Positions 30,959 to 39,018 of a stretch of 64,000 bases of DNA are shown one piece after another. Source of the stretch: an uncultured Bacteroidia bacterium (lineage in GTDB: Bacteria > Bacteroidota > Bacteroidia > Bacteroidales > UBA932). The notes under the pieces are model-generated. The model searched no databases. It worked only from the letters and a program-made list of their open reading frames with translations, and had not been told where the DNA came from. The stretch covers positions 1-64,000 of the forward strand of contig CACYZM010000017.1 in NCBI GenBank assembly GCA_902778855.1, in the 5' to 3' direction. Each line of letters opens with the position of its first letter. Position 1 is the first letter of the stretch. The position numbers and the translations under genes are program-made.

Positions 30959-31618
30959 TTACTTGAGTTTTTGAAGAAACCGGCCCGTGTTGACGACGAA
31001 CCGCGTGTGCGTGCCTTCGCCGATCAGCGTTTCGCCCTGACGGGCTTCCAGCCGGAACGTAAACTTCCGCCCTTCGGTGCGCTCCAGCACGGCCGTGGCC
31101 GTGACCTCGGCGCCGACGGGCGACGGGGCGAGATGCCGCAGGCAGATCTCGCCGCCCACCGTCGTGTCGCCGTCCTCCAGGATCGGCGCCACGGCCTCAT
31201 AGGCGGCGTTCTCCATCAACGCCGCCAGCCGCGGCGTCGCCAGCACCGGCAGGCTGCCGGACCCCATCGCCCGGGCCGTGTCCTGCTCGGACACGACCAG
31301 CGCGCTGGTGTGCGTCAGCCCCGACGCGAACGCCACTTTCACGATCTCATCGGGAATCCAGGCCTTGTAGAAACCCTGCTGGTTCTCCTTGGCCATCTCT
31401 TTCTCCAGCTCATCCATCAGCGGCTCCGCCGCATCGTTGAGCTTATTGTAGAGCGCCGGGCAGGACTCTTCCAGCACGGAATTGTAGATGTCGGGCTCCT
31501 GCTCCACCGCCCGCAGGAAATGGATCAGCGCGGCCACTTCCTCTTCGGAAAGGGCCAGCGGCTTCTCGCGATAGCGGCCGGTATAATATTCTTCGACCCG
31601 AAAGGTATAGTCTGCCAT
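30959..31618 (-). CDS. FlK-like hot-dog thioesterase with N-terminal helical extension
   Basis: 219 aa. The last 130 residues are a hot-dog thioesterase of the fluoroacetyl-CoA thioesterase (FlK) kind: ALVVSEQDTARAMGSGSLPVLATPRLAALMENAAYEAV, then HLAPSPVGAEVTATAVL and GEGTHTRFVV. The first 90 residues are helical and acidic and not usual for the family. It probably cleaves an acyl-CoA in the cytoplasm. Its stop is 3 bp from that of the convergent AlkZ-like gene. Confidence 0.85.
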   Translation of the reverse strand: MADYTFRVEEYYTGRYREKPLALSEEEVAALIHFLRAVEQEPDIYNSVLEESCPALYNKLNDAAEPLMDELEKEMAKENQQGFYKAWIPDEIVKVAFASGLTHTSALVVSEQDTARAMGSGSLPVLATPRLAALMENAAYEAVAPILEDGDTTVGGEICLRHLAPSPVGAEVTATAVLERTEGRKFTFRLEARQGETLIGEGTHTRFVVNTGRFLQKLK

Positions 31619-31629
31619 AAAACGACGGA

Positions 31630-33315
31630 TCAGTGGCGGCCGAGTGACTCGAGATAACCGATCAGGAATTCCGGCCGGTCGGTCTGGATGATGGACGTGC
31701 CCAGATCGAGGATCGGGCCGTACACCGTGCCGGGATCGTCGGCCGCGAAGGCCGCATTGTCTTCATAGCCACCGCAGAGCGAGGCCCACAGCGTATTGAC
31801 CCACAGCTTGGCGCCGGAGTCGAGAATCTTCGCGGCCACGCCCTTCGCGTTGTCGTTCAGATCGGTAAAGCAGAGCTCATAGGCCAGCTGCGGCTTGGGA
31901 TCGGACACATAGCCCTGGAACAGCGGCGATTCGCCGTCCTGGGCGCCGCTGATGATGGGCATATACAGCAGGTTCCGGGGATGCGAAGCGAGCTTCTCCT
32001 TCACCTCCGGCCAGGGCTGGCCGCTCTTGATGAGGATCTGGTCGGTCACGCCCAGCTCCTCGGCCATGGCGAGCACCCGGTCGTAGTATTCGTAGCCCTG
32101 GTCCACATTCACCAGGATGCGGTCCTTGCACGCTTCGAGGGCCTGGCGCAACGTCGGCATCTTGATGCCGGGGCACGGCTCGCCCTGGCTCGATTTCAGG
32201 CTGAGCGACAGGATCTGATCGTAGGTATAGTCGCTGATGCGGCCGTTGCCGGTCGTGCAGCGGTTGAGCGTATGGTCGTGGCTCAGCACCAGCACGCTGT
32301 CCTTGGTCTGCTTGAGATCGAGCTCGATCATATCGACGCCCATCCGGATGCACGACTCGATGGCCGGCAGCGAATTCTCGGGATTGTTGCGCCAGTCGCT
32401 GCGATGCGCCACCACCATCACATACTTGGAAGCCGGATCGTGGAGCGCCGCCAGGGACTTCTCTACTCGCCCCGTCTTGGGCGCCAGGGCGGCCTCGTCG
32501 GCGACCACATCGTTGAACGTGCGGAAGCCGTAGCCGCGCGCCCGCAGGGTATCGATGATCTCGCCAAGATGGTTGTAAGGCCGCTCAACCTCCTGCTTCT
32601 CGGGATAGTTCATCGCGTGGATCAGCAGGATCAGGCCGTTGAGCCCTTCGGTCTCCTCCATCTCCCACAGGCGGTCGAGCATCTGGTCGATGGTCGTGTA
32701 GGAATCCATATCGGGCGTGGTCCAGTCGAGGCCGAAGAGCGGGCCGGCGGAAGGATTGAGCAACTTGTAGCCGAGGTTCTCGATGTTCTGGCGCGATTCG
32801 GCGTTGCAGGTCTCATACGGTGGAATCATCCAGTAGTACTGCTTCTTCTCCAGCCCGAAGCGTGCGAGCTGCGCCTCCATCTTCGCGAAATCCTTCGCCA
32901 GCGAGTCGGCCGTCACCAGCGTCTGGCCGTTCTCGCAGAGCACCAGATGCGCGTAGGAATGCGCCGAGAGATAGTGCCCCTCGTCGATGATCCGCCGGAT
33001 GGGCTCTTCATACTGCGGCTGCGCGAAGCAGACGCCCGTGGGGAAGAACGAGCCCTTGACGCCCTTTTCCTTCAGCGTGTTGAGCACCGGCACGAGGCCG
33101 TCGAAATTCTCGAAATAGCCCTGGTCGTTTTCGCTGTAATGGGCCGTGAACACGAGATAGACATTCTTTTCTTCGGGATTCACCCGACGCACGATGCCGC
33201 TGTCGTCATAGACGAAGACGGGTTCGTGGGTCTGGACCGGCTTGTTGCAGGCCGCGAGCAGAAAAGCCGCAGCGACGACCGTCGCCGCGCGCAACAGATT
33301 ATTGATTCTTGTCAT
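31630..33315 (-). CDS. Polysaccharide deacetylase - glycerophosphodiesterase fusion lipoprotein
   Basis: 561 aa from the ATG at 33315. The lipobox ends LAAC. Residues about 50-290 are NodB-like: VYLVFTAH, SFFPTGVCF, SAHSYAHLVL (H-S-x-x-H metal ligands), IPPYETCN, GLDWTTPDMDSY and LLIHAMNYP. The first aspartate motif is altered (FTAH instead of FDDG), as in a known Bacteroidales subgroup. Residues about 320-560 are a GDPD domain: VAHRSDWRNNPENSLPAIE, MIELDLKQTKDS and LSHDHTLNRCTTGNG, with the HR, E-x-D and HD ligands intact. One exported protein could thus deacetylate a glycan and cleave a phosphodiester. It overlaps the hydrolase gene before it by 17 bp. Confidence 0.88.
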   Translation of the reverse strand: MTRINNLLRAATVVAAAFLLAACNKPVQTHEPVFVYDDSGIVRRVNPEEKNVYLVFTAHYSENDQGYFENFDGLVPVLNTLKEKGVKGSFFPTGVCFAQPQYEEPIRRIIDEGHYLSAHSYAHLVLCENGQTLVTADSLAKDFAKMEAQLARFGLEKKQYYWMIPPYETCNAESRQNIENLGYKLLNPSAGPLFGLDWTTPDMDSYTTIDQMLDRLWEMEETEGLNGLILLIHAMNYPEKQEVERPYNHLGEIIDTLRARGYGFRTFNDVVADEAALAPKTGRVEKSLAALHDPASKYVMVVAHRSDWRNNPENSLPAIESCIRMGVDMIELDLKQTKDSVLVLSHDHTLNRCTTGNGRISDYTYDQILSLSLKSSQGEPCPGIKMPTLRQALEACKDRILVNVDQGYEYYDRVLAMAEELGVTDQILIKSGQPWPEVKEKLASHPRNLLYMPIISGAQDGESPLFQGYVSDPKPQLAYELCFTDLNDNAKGVAAKILDSGAKLWVNTLWASLCGGYEDNAAFAADDPGTVYGPILDLGTSIIQTDRPEFLIGYLESLGRH

Positions 33316-34979
33316 AAACAATGGATAAAGTTTCAGCGAGATAGTCGGCAATGCGTTCGAGCCAGGTGTAGCTGCCGGTGCCGGGCGAGGCATACTCCTG
33401 GAAACAGTGCTTGCGCGTGGCCAGGATATGGAGTTCGCTCTGGACGCCCATGGCGCGCATCTTTTCCCACACTTTCACGGAAAGCATCGGGGTGTCGGGG
33501 TCAGCGTCGCCATGCAGGAACAGCATCGGTGCGGTGCCGAGGTCGAAGGAGAATTCCGGCGGCATCGGTTCCGCGTCGTAGGCGGGATAGATGCCGATGC
33601 CCCACTGGACCTGGCAGGAAATCGTATCGCGCGCATCGATGGGCCGGTAGGCACGGTGGCGCGACGAAGTGACACCCATCAGGGTCAGATGACCGCCGGC
33701 GGAAGAGCCCATCAGGCCGATCTTGTTCGGATCGAGGCCGTAATCCGCGGCCTGGCTCCGCACCAGCCGGATGGCCCGCTGGAGGTCCTGCCACGCCGTG
33801 GTGTGCATAGACAGCCCCTTCGGGCGCGGGGTGCGGTATTTCATCGTGACGACGGTGATTCCTTTCGCATTGAGATAGCGCCGCGCGGGCAGCACCTCGA
33901 AACTCCCGGGGCCGTTGCCCACGTAGTCACCGCCGGAGTAAATGATCTGGATGGCATCGGTCGTCCGGTGCTCCGGAATGTACCATTCCAGATAAGGCGT
34001 GCACTGATGGTCCTGCGCATCAGGCATCCGGCCTTCCGGCCAGATGTTTTCCTTGTGGTAGCTTGTGGCGACCAAGTCTTCCGGAAAGCGCTCCTGCAAG
34101 CTGACTTCGGGCTCCAGCGGGCCCAGCCAGCCCATCTGCCGCATAAACTCCACGCCGCGCTCGAAGCCGAAGGCGCCGTGCCCCTTTCCGGGATACAGAT
34201 GCAGCTCGACCGGCACGCCCATCTCGTGCAGCTTGCGGTAGACCAGCGTCGAGCCGTTCGGCGAATAGGGATCCAGGCCGCCGTGGTGCAGGCTCATCGG
34301 GCAGGTCTTCGCATCGAAGGGGAAGACGGCGCTCAACGCTACGTCGGTCCCGTAGCCATCGCGGGTGGCCGGCGTGCCGGTTTCGCCGTCGGTCGTCACA
34401 TAGGCCGGCGCGTTGACGATGGCCCAGTTGATATGACAGGGAATATCGTCGTACCAGTCGATCTTCGGATAAGTTTCGGTCAGGGAGCCCGTCGCCAGCA
34501 AGAGTGCCAGATGCGAACCGGCCGACATCGAGACCACGCCGATCTTCTCCGGATCGAAACCCCGCGCGGCCGCCTGGCTGCGCACCAGCCGGACGGCCCG
34601 CTGCCTCCGGGCGCGGCGTGCGATACACGAAATTCACGCATTGCACGCCCAGGCGCGTCAATTCCTCTTTCCAATACTGGATCAGCCCCACATCGCAGCA
34701 GTTGACATACGCACCGCCCGAAATGAGGATCATACAAACATCCTTCTTCACGTCGTCCGCCGGCGCCGGAAACCACTCGAGATACGGAATCCGATGCGCC
34801 TCCGGCAGAAACCCCGGCGCCTCAACCTCATCGGTCATCGCCGCAATCTGCCCCACCTGCGCATCCGGCATCCGCCCCGCCGGCCAAATATACTCCCGTT
34901 GCTGCGCCGCCAGTGGCAGGCAGGTCAAAACGAGAAGAAAACAAAGAAACAAACGTCTGAAAGAGGTATGACCAAACAT
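33299..34979 (-). pseudogene. Tandem-duplicated alpha/beta-hydrolase (esterase/lipase) gene with frameshift
   Basis: It starts at 34979 with a signal peptide (LFLCFLLVLTCLPLAAQQ). Two similar halves follow, each with a WP.GRMPDAQ block, YLEW, an oxyanion motif (ILISGGAYVN / IIYSGGDYVG), YRTPRP, a nucleophile elbow (SMSAGS / GSSAGG) and a late histidine (GKGHGAFG / TRKHCFQ). In half 1, right after YRTPRP (about 34608), the frame shifts and about 13 residues present in half 2 are missing, so the two parts lie in different frames. The remainder reads through to 33299. It is either a real lesion or an assembly error. Half 2 alone would lack a signal peptide. Confidence 0.8.
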
Positions 34980-35036
34980 AGCCGCAACGGATTTATCTTC
35001 AAAGTTACGGATTATTTTGGAAATTCCGCTGCAAAG

Positions 35037-35177
35037 TGACCCCCTGCGTCCCTTCGCAAACTGACCCCCTCGTCCGCTTGAAAATGACCCCCTGGTCCTA
35101 AAGACGAAAACCCAATTTTAGATTCTGATGAAGGAAAAAGATAACGGGGGTCAATTAGGAGCGGATTGAGGGGGTCA
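35037..35177. mobile_element. IS21-like end repeats (MITE or IS remnant)
   Basis: TGACCCCCT at 35037, 35062 and 35085 (spacing 25 and 23). The inverse GGGGGTCA is at 35146 and 35170 (spacing 24). Only about 50 bp lie between the two ends and no transposase is present. Multiple short end repeats facing inwards are typical of IS21-family ends. The rest of 34980-35340 holds no gene; A+T-rich sequence precedes the toxin gene. Confidence 0.6.
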
Positions 35178-35340
35178 ATTTAGTGCGGATTCTCCAATAA
35201 ACCACACAACCTCCTGTTATTCAGTTACTAAAAAATTGCTTTTTCGTCGGTTCGCTGTGGAATGTTTTGCGTTCCTTTGCAAGCATTGAATAATAGATAT
35301 TATTTGGAATTTGTTTACTAATTAGTTAACTTCGTGCCGA

Positions 35341-35703
35341 ATGAAGAAGGAGTTTGTGAGACAGGTAGTCGTATTTGAGGATCACTTCAAGGAGTTCAGA
35401 AAGACACTAAACAAAGACACGCTCAAAAAGCTATATCAGGTGCTAACCTTAATAATGCTGGTGGAAGAAATTCCAGCGAAGTTTCTGAGAGCAATCGTGG
35501 GAAGAAAAGGACTCTTTGAGATACGAATAGAACACGGAAACGACATCTATCGGGTATTCTGCTGCTTTGATGAAGACAAACTGTTAATCCTGTTCAATGG
35601 TTTCAAAAAGAAGACGCAAAAGACACCCGCAGAGCAATTGGATAAAGCAGAAGCCCTGATGAAGAAGTATTATGACCAGAAAAGCAACCGAACAAATGGA
35701 TAA
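35341..35703 (+). CDS. RelE/HigB-type toxin
   Basis: 120 aa, of the phage-derived Gp49/HigB group. Visible blocks are IPAKFLRAIVGRKGLFEIRIEHGNDIYRVFCCFDEDKLLILFNGFKKKTQKTP, the usual core of a ribosome-dependent mRNA interferase, with basic residues R and K in the strands. The C terminus is helical (AEALMKKYYDQKS). It is encoded before its antitoxin, the order typical of higBA, and overlaps it by 32 bp. Confidence 0.9.
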   Translation: MKKEFVRQVVVFEDHFKEFRKTLNKDTLKKLYQVLTLIMLVEEIPAKFLRAIVGRKGLFEIRIEHGNDIYRVFCCFDEDKLLILFNGFKKKTQKTPAEQLDKAEALMKKYYDQKSNRTNG

Positions 35704-36007
35704 GAAAGACCTCAAAAAGATGAATCTGACCCCCATCGAAGACCTCATTGAAGAGGACTTCGGTGCCGTGGGGACGGCGGAACGGGACCAGTTCGAGATG
35801 GAGTGCGATGTCTTCGTAATCGGCGAGCAGTTGAAGAATGAGCGCCTCAAAGCCGGTCTCACGCAAGAACAGTTGGCAGAGAAGATCGGCACCAAGAAGA
35901 GTTTCATCTCCCGAGTGGAGAGAGGCCACGCCGACATTCAGCTCTCTACCCTCGCCAAGTTATTTCGAGGGCTGGGACGCCAAGTACGCATACGAGTCCT
36001 CTTCTAG
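35672..36007 (+). CDS. HigA-type antitoxin (XRE helix-turn-helix)
   Basis: 111 aa. The C-terminal half is an XRE-family helix-turn-helix: LKNERLKAGLTQEQLAEKIGTKKSFISRVERGHADIQLSTLAKLFRGLG (about 54-102). The N-terminal 45 residues are probably the toxin-binding part. It should bind both HigB and the higBA promoter. A start at 35672 gives a 32-bp overlap with the toxin; another ATG at 35696 overlaps the toxin stop as ATGGATAA and is equally plausible. Confidence 0.88.
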   Translation: MTRKATEQMDKKDLKKMNLTPIEDLIEEDFGAVGTAERDQFEMECDVFVIGEQLKNERLKAGLTQEQLAEKIGTKKSFISRVERGHADIQLSTLAKLFRGLGRQVRIRVLF

Positions 36008-36026
36008 GACATAGTTCTCGCCACCC

Positions 36027-37079
36027 CTACCCCAGCACCTCCCAAAACTCCTTCGGCAGAAACACATTCGGCAGATTGTAGGCGAGGCCGAAGAGCGGGG
36101 CGATTTGTTGGGCGGTGAAGCCGGCATTGCCGCAGCCGATGGGGGTGACGAGGAAAGTCTTTTCGGGATGTATGTCGGCGAAGCGGATGAATTCGTCGAC
36201 TTCGCGGGCGATAGTTTCGAGGGAGGCGCCCATCGTGGGGATGGCGTAGCTGCGGCCTTGGAGACCACGGCCCTGGCCGTAGACGGCGCCGAAGCGTTTG
36301 AGGGCGAGGCGGGCGGCGCCGCCGTCGTGGTGACCGGCCGCGTTGCTGCCGAAGACGAAGATCTGGCCGTCGCGGAGGGAATCGATACGTGGCGGCGTCA
36401 CACGGGTCAGGGCCTGGCGCGAAGCGAAGAAGTCGTCTTCAAAGTCGATCCGTTCGCCCGATGCCTGGGCTCGTCGCACTTTCTTATAGTATTCTCGGCG
36501 GCTGGAGTGGACCCGGTCCCACATCACCGATGAGCCCTCGATGGTGGCTTTGAAATCCATCGTGCACTTGATACCCAGGCCTTTGGCAGTCCGCGCGGAG
36601 TCCTGATTGGCTCCGATATAGGTGAAGACCCAGCCCTTGGCGGAGAGACTGTCCACCAGTTCTTTGATCATGGCGCCCGTGTAGTGGCGCGATGCGTTCT
36701 CATAGCCGTCGGTGACGATGGTAACCAGCACGTGGTCCCCTTCCTTCACCACTTTCTGCAGACGGGTGATGGACTCCCCCATCGCGTCGTAAAGCGGAGT
36801 CATTCCGTACGGGTTGTACTGTTCCGGTTTGACGTCCTGCACGTTTTCGATCTTCTGGTTGTCGATGATCAGCCGTACGTCGGGGCGGTCGCCGCCCTGG
36901 TCGAACGTGACGAAGCTGAGCATCTGGTTGTCGGCGGGGTTCTCTTTCTGCGCCTGACGGATGGTCTGGATGGTTTCATTGACACCGGTAAGCGCCTGTT
37001 CTCGAATGTCGTCCATGGACCCGCTTTCGTCCAGGACAATGAGATTGTAGATACGCGTTTCTGCAGCTGTCTGGTTCAT
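36027..37079 (-). CDS. vWA - macro-like domain fusion protein
   Basis: 350 aa. Residues about 10-190 are a vWA domain with a complete MIDAS (LDESGSM; T in MTPLYDAMG; D in TDGYENAS), close to the separate vWA protein at 17119-17757. Residues about 235-345 match a macro-like ADP-ribose-binding fold seen in phage proteins: IFVFGSNAAGHHDGGAARLALKRFGAVYGQGRGLQGRSYAIPTM, then TFLVTPIGCGNAGFTAQQIAPLF. No signal peptide. It is divergent from a NUDIX-type regulator; TGTGTA palindromes and both promoters lie in the 139-bp gap. The role is unknown; a link to NAD or ADP-ribose is inferred from the macro domain and the NUDIX neighbour. Confidence 0.85.
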   Translation of the reverse strand: MNQTAAETRIYNLIVLDESGSMDDIREQALTGVNETIQTIRQAQKENPADNQMLSFVTFDQGGDRPDVRLIIDNQKIENVQDVKPEQYNPYGMTPLYDAMGESITRLQKVVKEGDHVLVTIVTDGYENASRHYTGAMIKELVDSLSAKGWVFTYIGANQDSARTAKGLGIKCTMDFKATIEGSSVMWDRVHSSRREYYKKVRRAQASGERIDFEDDFFASRQALTRVTPPRIDSLRDGQIFVFGSNAAGHHDGGAARLALKRFGAVYGQGRGLQGRSYAIPTMGASLETIAREVDEFIRFADIHPEKTFLVTPIGCGNAGFTAQQIAPLFGLAYNLPNVFLPKEFWEVLG

Positions 37080-37092
37080 AACGATAAGGTTT

Positions 37093-37111
37093 TTGTGTAA
37101 TTTTTACGCAA
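37093..37111. promoter_or_regulatory. Palindromic operator O1
   Basis: TTGTGTAATTTTTACGCAA: arms TTGTGTAA and TTACGCAA, 7 of 8 positions paired. It overlaps the minus -7 box TATCTTTG (37109-37116) of the vWA-macro gene, so binding here should repress that gene. Confidence 0.5.
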
Positions 37112-37116
37112 AGATA
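37109..37116 (-). promoter_or_regulatory. -7 box of the vWA-macro gene
   Basis: The minus strand reads TATCTTTG, 29 bp before the start codon. Confidence 0.6.
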
Positions 37117-37145
37117 AGGGGCAAATTTCTATTCTCCAAATTTTT

Positions 37146-37162
37146 TGTGTAAAAAATACACA
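37146..37162. promoter_or_regulatory. Palindromic operator O2
   Basis: TGTGTA-AAAAA-TACACA, a perfect palindrome with a 5-bp spacer. It lies just upstream of the likely -33 region (TTG, 37165-37171) of the NUDIX regulator gene and shares the TGTGTA half-site with O1. Confidence 0.5.
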
Positions 37163-37191
37163 TATTGCTTGCACGCGCGCCTGAATTACCT

Positions 37192-37199
37192 TATCTTTG
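37192..37199 (+). promoter_or_regulatory. -7 box of the NUDIX regulator gene
   Basis: TATCTTTG, 19 bp before the ATG at 37219. It excludes the in-frame start at 37165. Confidence 0.65.
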
Positions 37200-37218
37200 C
37201 AGAAACAAAGCAGAACAA

Positions 37219-37944
37219 ATGGCGACAAAAGGAAAATACATTTACGAGTATCCGCATCCGGCCGTAACAGCGGACTGCGTGGTTTTCGGATACGACGGCA
37301 AGGAGCTCAAGGTGCTCCTGATCAAGCGCGGTAAGGAGCCGGAAGCCAGCGCCACAGCATATGTCGGCGAGTGGGCGTTGCCGGGCGGATTTCTCGAAGT
37401 GGAGAAAGATAAAACCATCGCACACACGGCCGCGCGCGAACTGAAAGAGGAGACGGGGCTCCGGCTCACCGTCAAGGATTTCAAGGAAGTCGGTACCTTC
37501 AGCGACATCCATCGCGACCCGCGCGAGCGCGTGATCACCATCGCACACTATGCCCTGGTTAAGCTCGCCCAGGTTGAGGCCAGCACCGATGCCGACCGGG
37601 CCGACTGGTTCAGTTGGAACGATATCCCCCACCTGGCCTTCGACCACGACAAGATCCTCCGCGTTGCCTTCTCGCGCCTCAAGCGCGACATCCACTTCGA
37701 GCCCGTGGGCTTCGACCTCCTACCCGAGGTCTTTACCCTGCCCCAGCTCCAGAACCTCTACGAATCCATCCTCGAAGTGAAATTCGACCGCCGCAACTTC
37801 GCCAACAAGATGAAGCACTATGCAATCCTCACCGAAGTCGAATCCCCCACACCCCGTCGCGGTACCCGCACCCCCGTCCTTTACCGCTTCTACAAAGAGA
37901 ACTACGACCGCCTGAAAGGAAGCGGTTTTCAACTGGAGTTCTAA
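37219..37944 (+). CDS. NUDIX-type transcriptional regulator (NrtR/AraR-like)
   Basis: 241 aa. The N-terminal NUDIX domain has ALPGGFLEVEKDKTIAHTAARELKEETGL: the REL-KEETGL end of the box is kept, but two extra residues stand between G and R and the first glutamate is lost, so catalysis is doubtful. The C-terminal 90 residues (EVFTLPQLQNLYESILEVKFDRRNFANKMKHYAIL ... RTPVLYRFYKENYDRL) are the winged helix of NrtR/AraR-like regulators, which bind an ADP-ribose or sugar ligand instead of cleaving it. It probably controls itself and the divergent vWA-macro gene through O1 and O2; this is inferred from position. Confidence 0.88.
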   Translation: MATKGKYIYEYPHPAVTADCVVFGYDGKELKVLLIKRGKEPEASATAYVGEWALPGGFLEVEKDKTIAHTAARELKEETGLRLTVKDFKEVGTFSDIHRDPRERVITIAHYALVKLAQVEASTDADRADWFSWNDIPHLAFDHDKILRVAFSRLKRDIHFEPVGFDLLPEVFTLPQLQNLYESILEVKFDRRNFANKMKHYAILTEVESPTPRRGTRTPVLYRFYKENYDRLKGSGFQLEF

Positions 37945-37981
37945 TCCGGATATGACCGACGGGTCTTGATTTCATTCCCTA

Positions 37982-38095
37982 GCAACGAAAGGGACGGTTT
38001 ATCTATCTCGTCCCTTTCGCTGCCATTAATGCGGGGATTTGGGCTAATTCTGGCAACGAAAGGGATCAAGCGGCGCCCCTATGGATTTCGCTGCC
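37982..38095. repeat. Two tandem related hairpins (F1, F2)
   Basis: GCAACGAAAGGGACG (37982-37996) pairs with 38009-38023 except at one base. A second unit at 38052-38095 starts GGCAACGAAAGGGAT and ends TTTCGCTGCC. The outer arms are shared; the loops are unrelated. No T-run follows. The remainder of 37945-38275 has no gene, apart from the -7-like TATTTTCG at 38245-38252 for the next gene. Confidence 0.65.
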
Positions 38096-38275
38096 ACCAC
38101 AGCGCCGCATAACCATACTCTGCCGAAAGATCTTGGGCGGAAGATAATCTTTTGGCCCCACAACGTCGCCGGCAGGATGGACGCTCGATCAATCATTCAT
38201 CCATCTCGTGGCACAGGTTGAGCAAGAATCTTGAATCAAACACTTATTTTCGGAGCATCAGAAAATAAGTTGATT

Positions 38276-38560
38276 ATGAAAGTTTTTATCTCGCTTTTCG
38301 CCCAAACGCTTCTCTCTGTTTTCGTTATCATCGCGGCCCCTGTCATTGGGGTTATTCTTCTGGTTTGGTGGATTGTTGCCGGGATCATAGGGGTTGTTTT
38401 TCCGAAGGTAAACCTTTTTCCGTTAGGAAGGATGTACCGAAAAGCTACCAAATGGATGAAAGCGCATATCGGCGAGGATCTCTCCGCGTACCGGATTGTT
38501 TTCTCCTTGTTTCTGATGTTCTTCGAAGGATTCCGGAAAATACGCAAATTGATTCGCTAA
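38276..38560 (+). CDS. Small membrane protein
   Basis: 94 aa from the ATG at 38276, chosen because a -7-like box TATTTTCG lies at 38245-38252, inside the longer frame. It has one long hydrophobic stretch of about 40 residues, probably two helices (FAQTLLSVFVIIAAPVIGVILLVWWIVAGIIGVVF), followed by a basic amphipathic tail (RMYRKATKWMKAH, FRKIRKLIR). Not recognised. Confidence 0.65.
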   Translation: MKVFISLFAQTLLSVFVIIAAPVIGVILLVWWIVAGIIGVVFPKVNLFPLGRMYRKATKWMKAHIGEDLSAYRIVFSLFLMFFEGFRKIRKLIR

Positions 38561-38617
38561 GTAGGTGAAAGATTTTGAGGGCTCCGTGGTATATGTAGGT
38601 GTAAACGCAAAAGCCCA

Positions 38618-38959
38618 ATGGATATGACGCTGAGGATGGAACAGTGGACGCCCGAGAAGTGGCAGTCCGAAATCGACCGGATGGCAGGCCAGAGCCTGGA
38701 TGAAGAACGCCAGGAGATGATTTCACAAATCTACGGCCTGCCGCTGCGCATCAAGCTTGACCAGCTCGGCGAAACATACACGATGGAAGCCGACGACAAG
38801 TTCATCACGGTCAACATCAACCTGAAACCCGACCGCTGCCTCCACTTTTGCGTCCGCTCGGAGAAGGCGCCCGAAATGGCCGACAAAATTGAAGGCCTCA
38901 TCGCCGCTGCCAACACCCTCAACCAGGAATTCTGGGACACCGGTATGCGCATAGAATAA
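38618..38959 (+). CDS. Hypothetical protein, 113 aa
   Basis: Not recognised. It is soluble and has no signal peptide. The N terminus is helical (PEKWQSEIDRMAGQSLDEERQEMISQIYGL), followed by a beta-rich middle (TYTMEADDKFITVNINLKPDRCLHFCVRS) and a C-terminal helix. Its composition fits the host. A strong hairpin (38960-38991) begins right at its stop codon and separates it from the convergent M16 peptidase gene. Confidence 0.7.
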   Translation: MDMTLRMEQWTPEKWQSEIDRMAGQSLDEERQEMISQIYGLPLRIKLDQLGETYTMEADDKFITVNINLKPDRCLHFCVRSEKAPEMADKIEGLIAAANTLNQEFWDTGMRIE

Positions 38960-38991
38960 GCCGCCGGACCTTTCGAAAAAGATCCGGCGGC
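38960..38991. terminator. Bidirectional terminator-like hairpin
   Basis: GCCGCCGGA (38960-38968) pairs with TCCGGCGGC (38983-38991) around a 14-nt loop, between two convergent genes. It lacks a clear T-run, so it is a probable, not certain, terminator. Confidence 0.55.
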
Positions 38992-39018
38992 TGCGGCTTA
39001 AGCGAACGAGGTTCGCGA

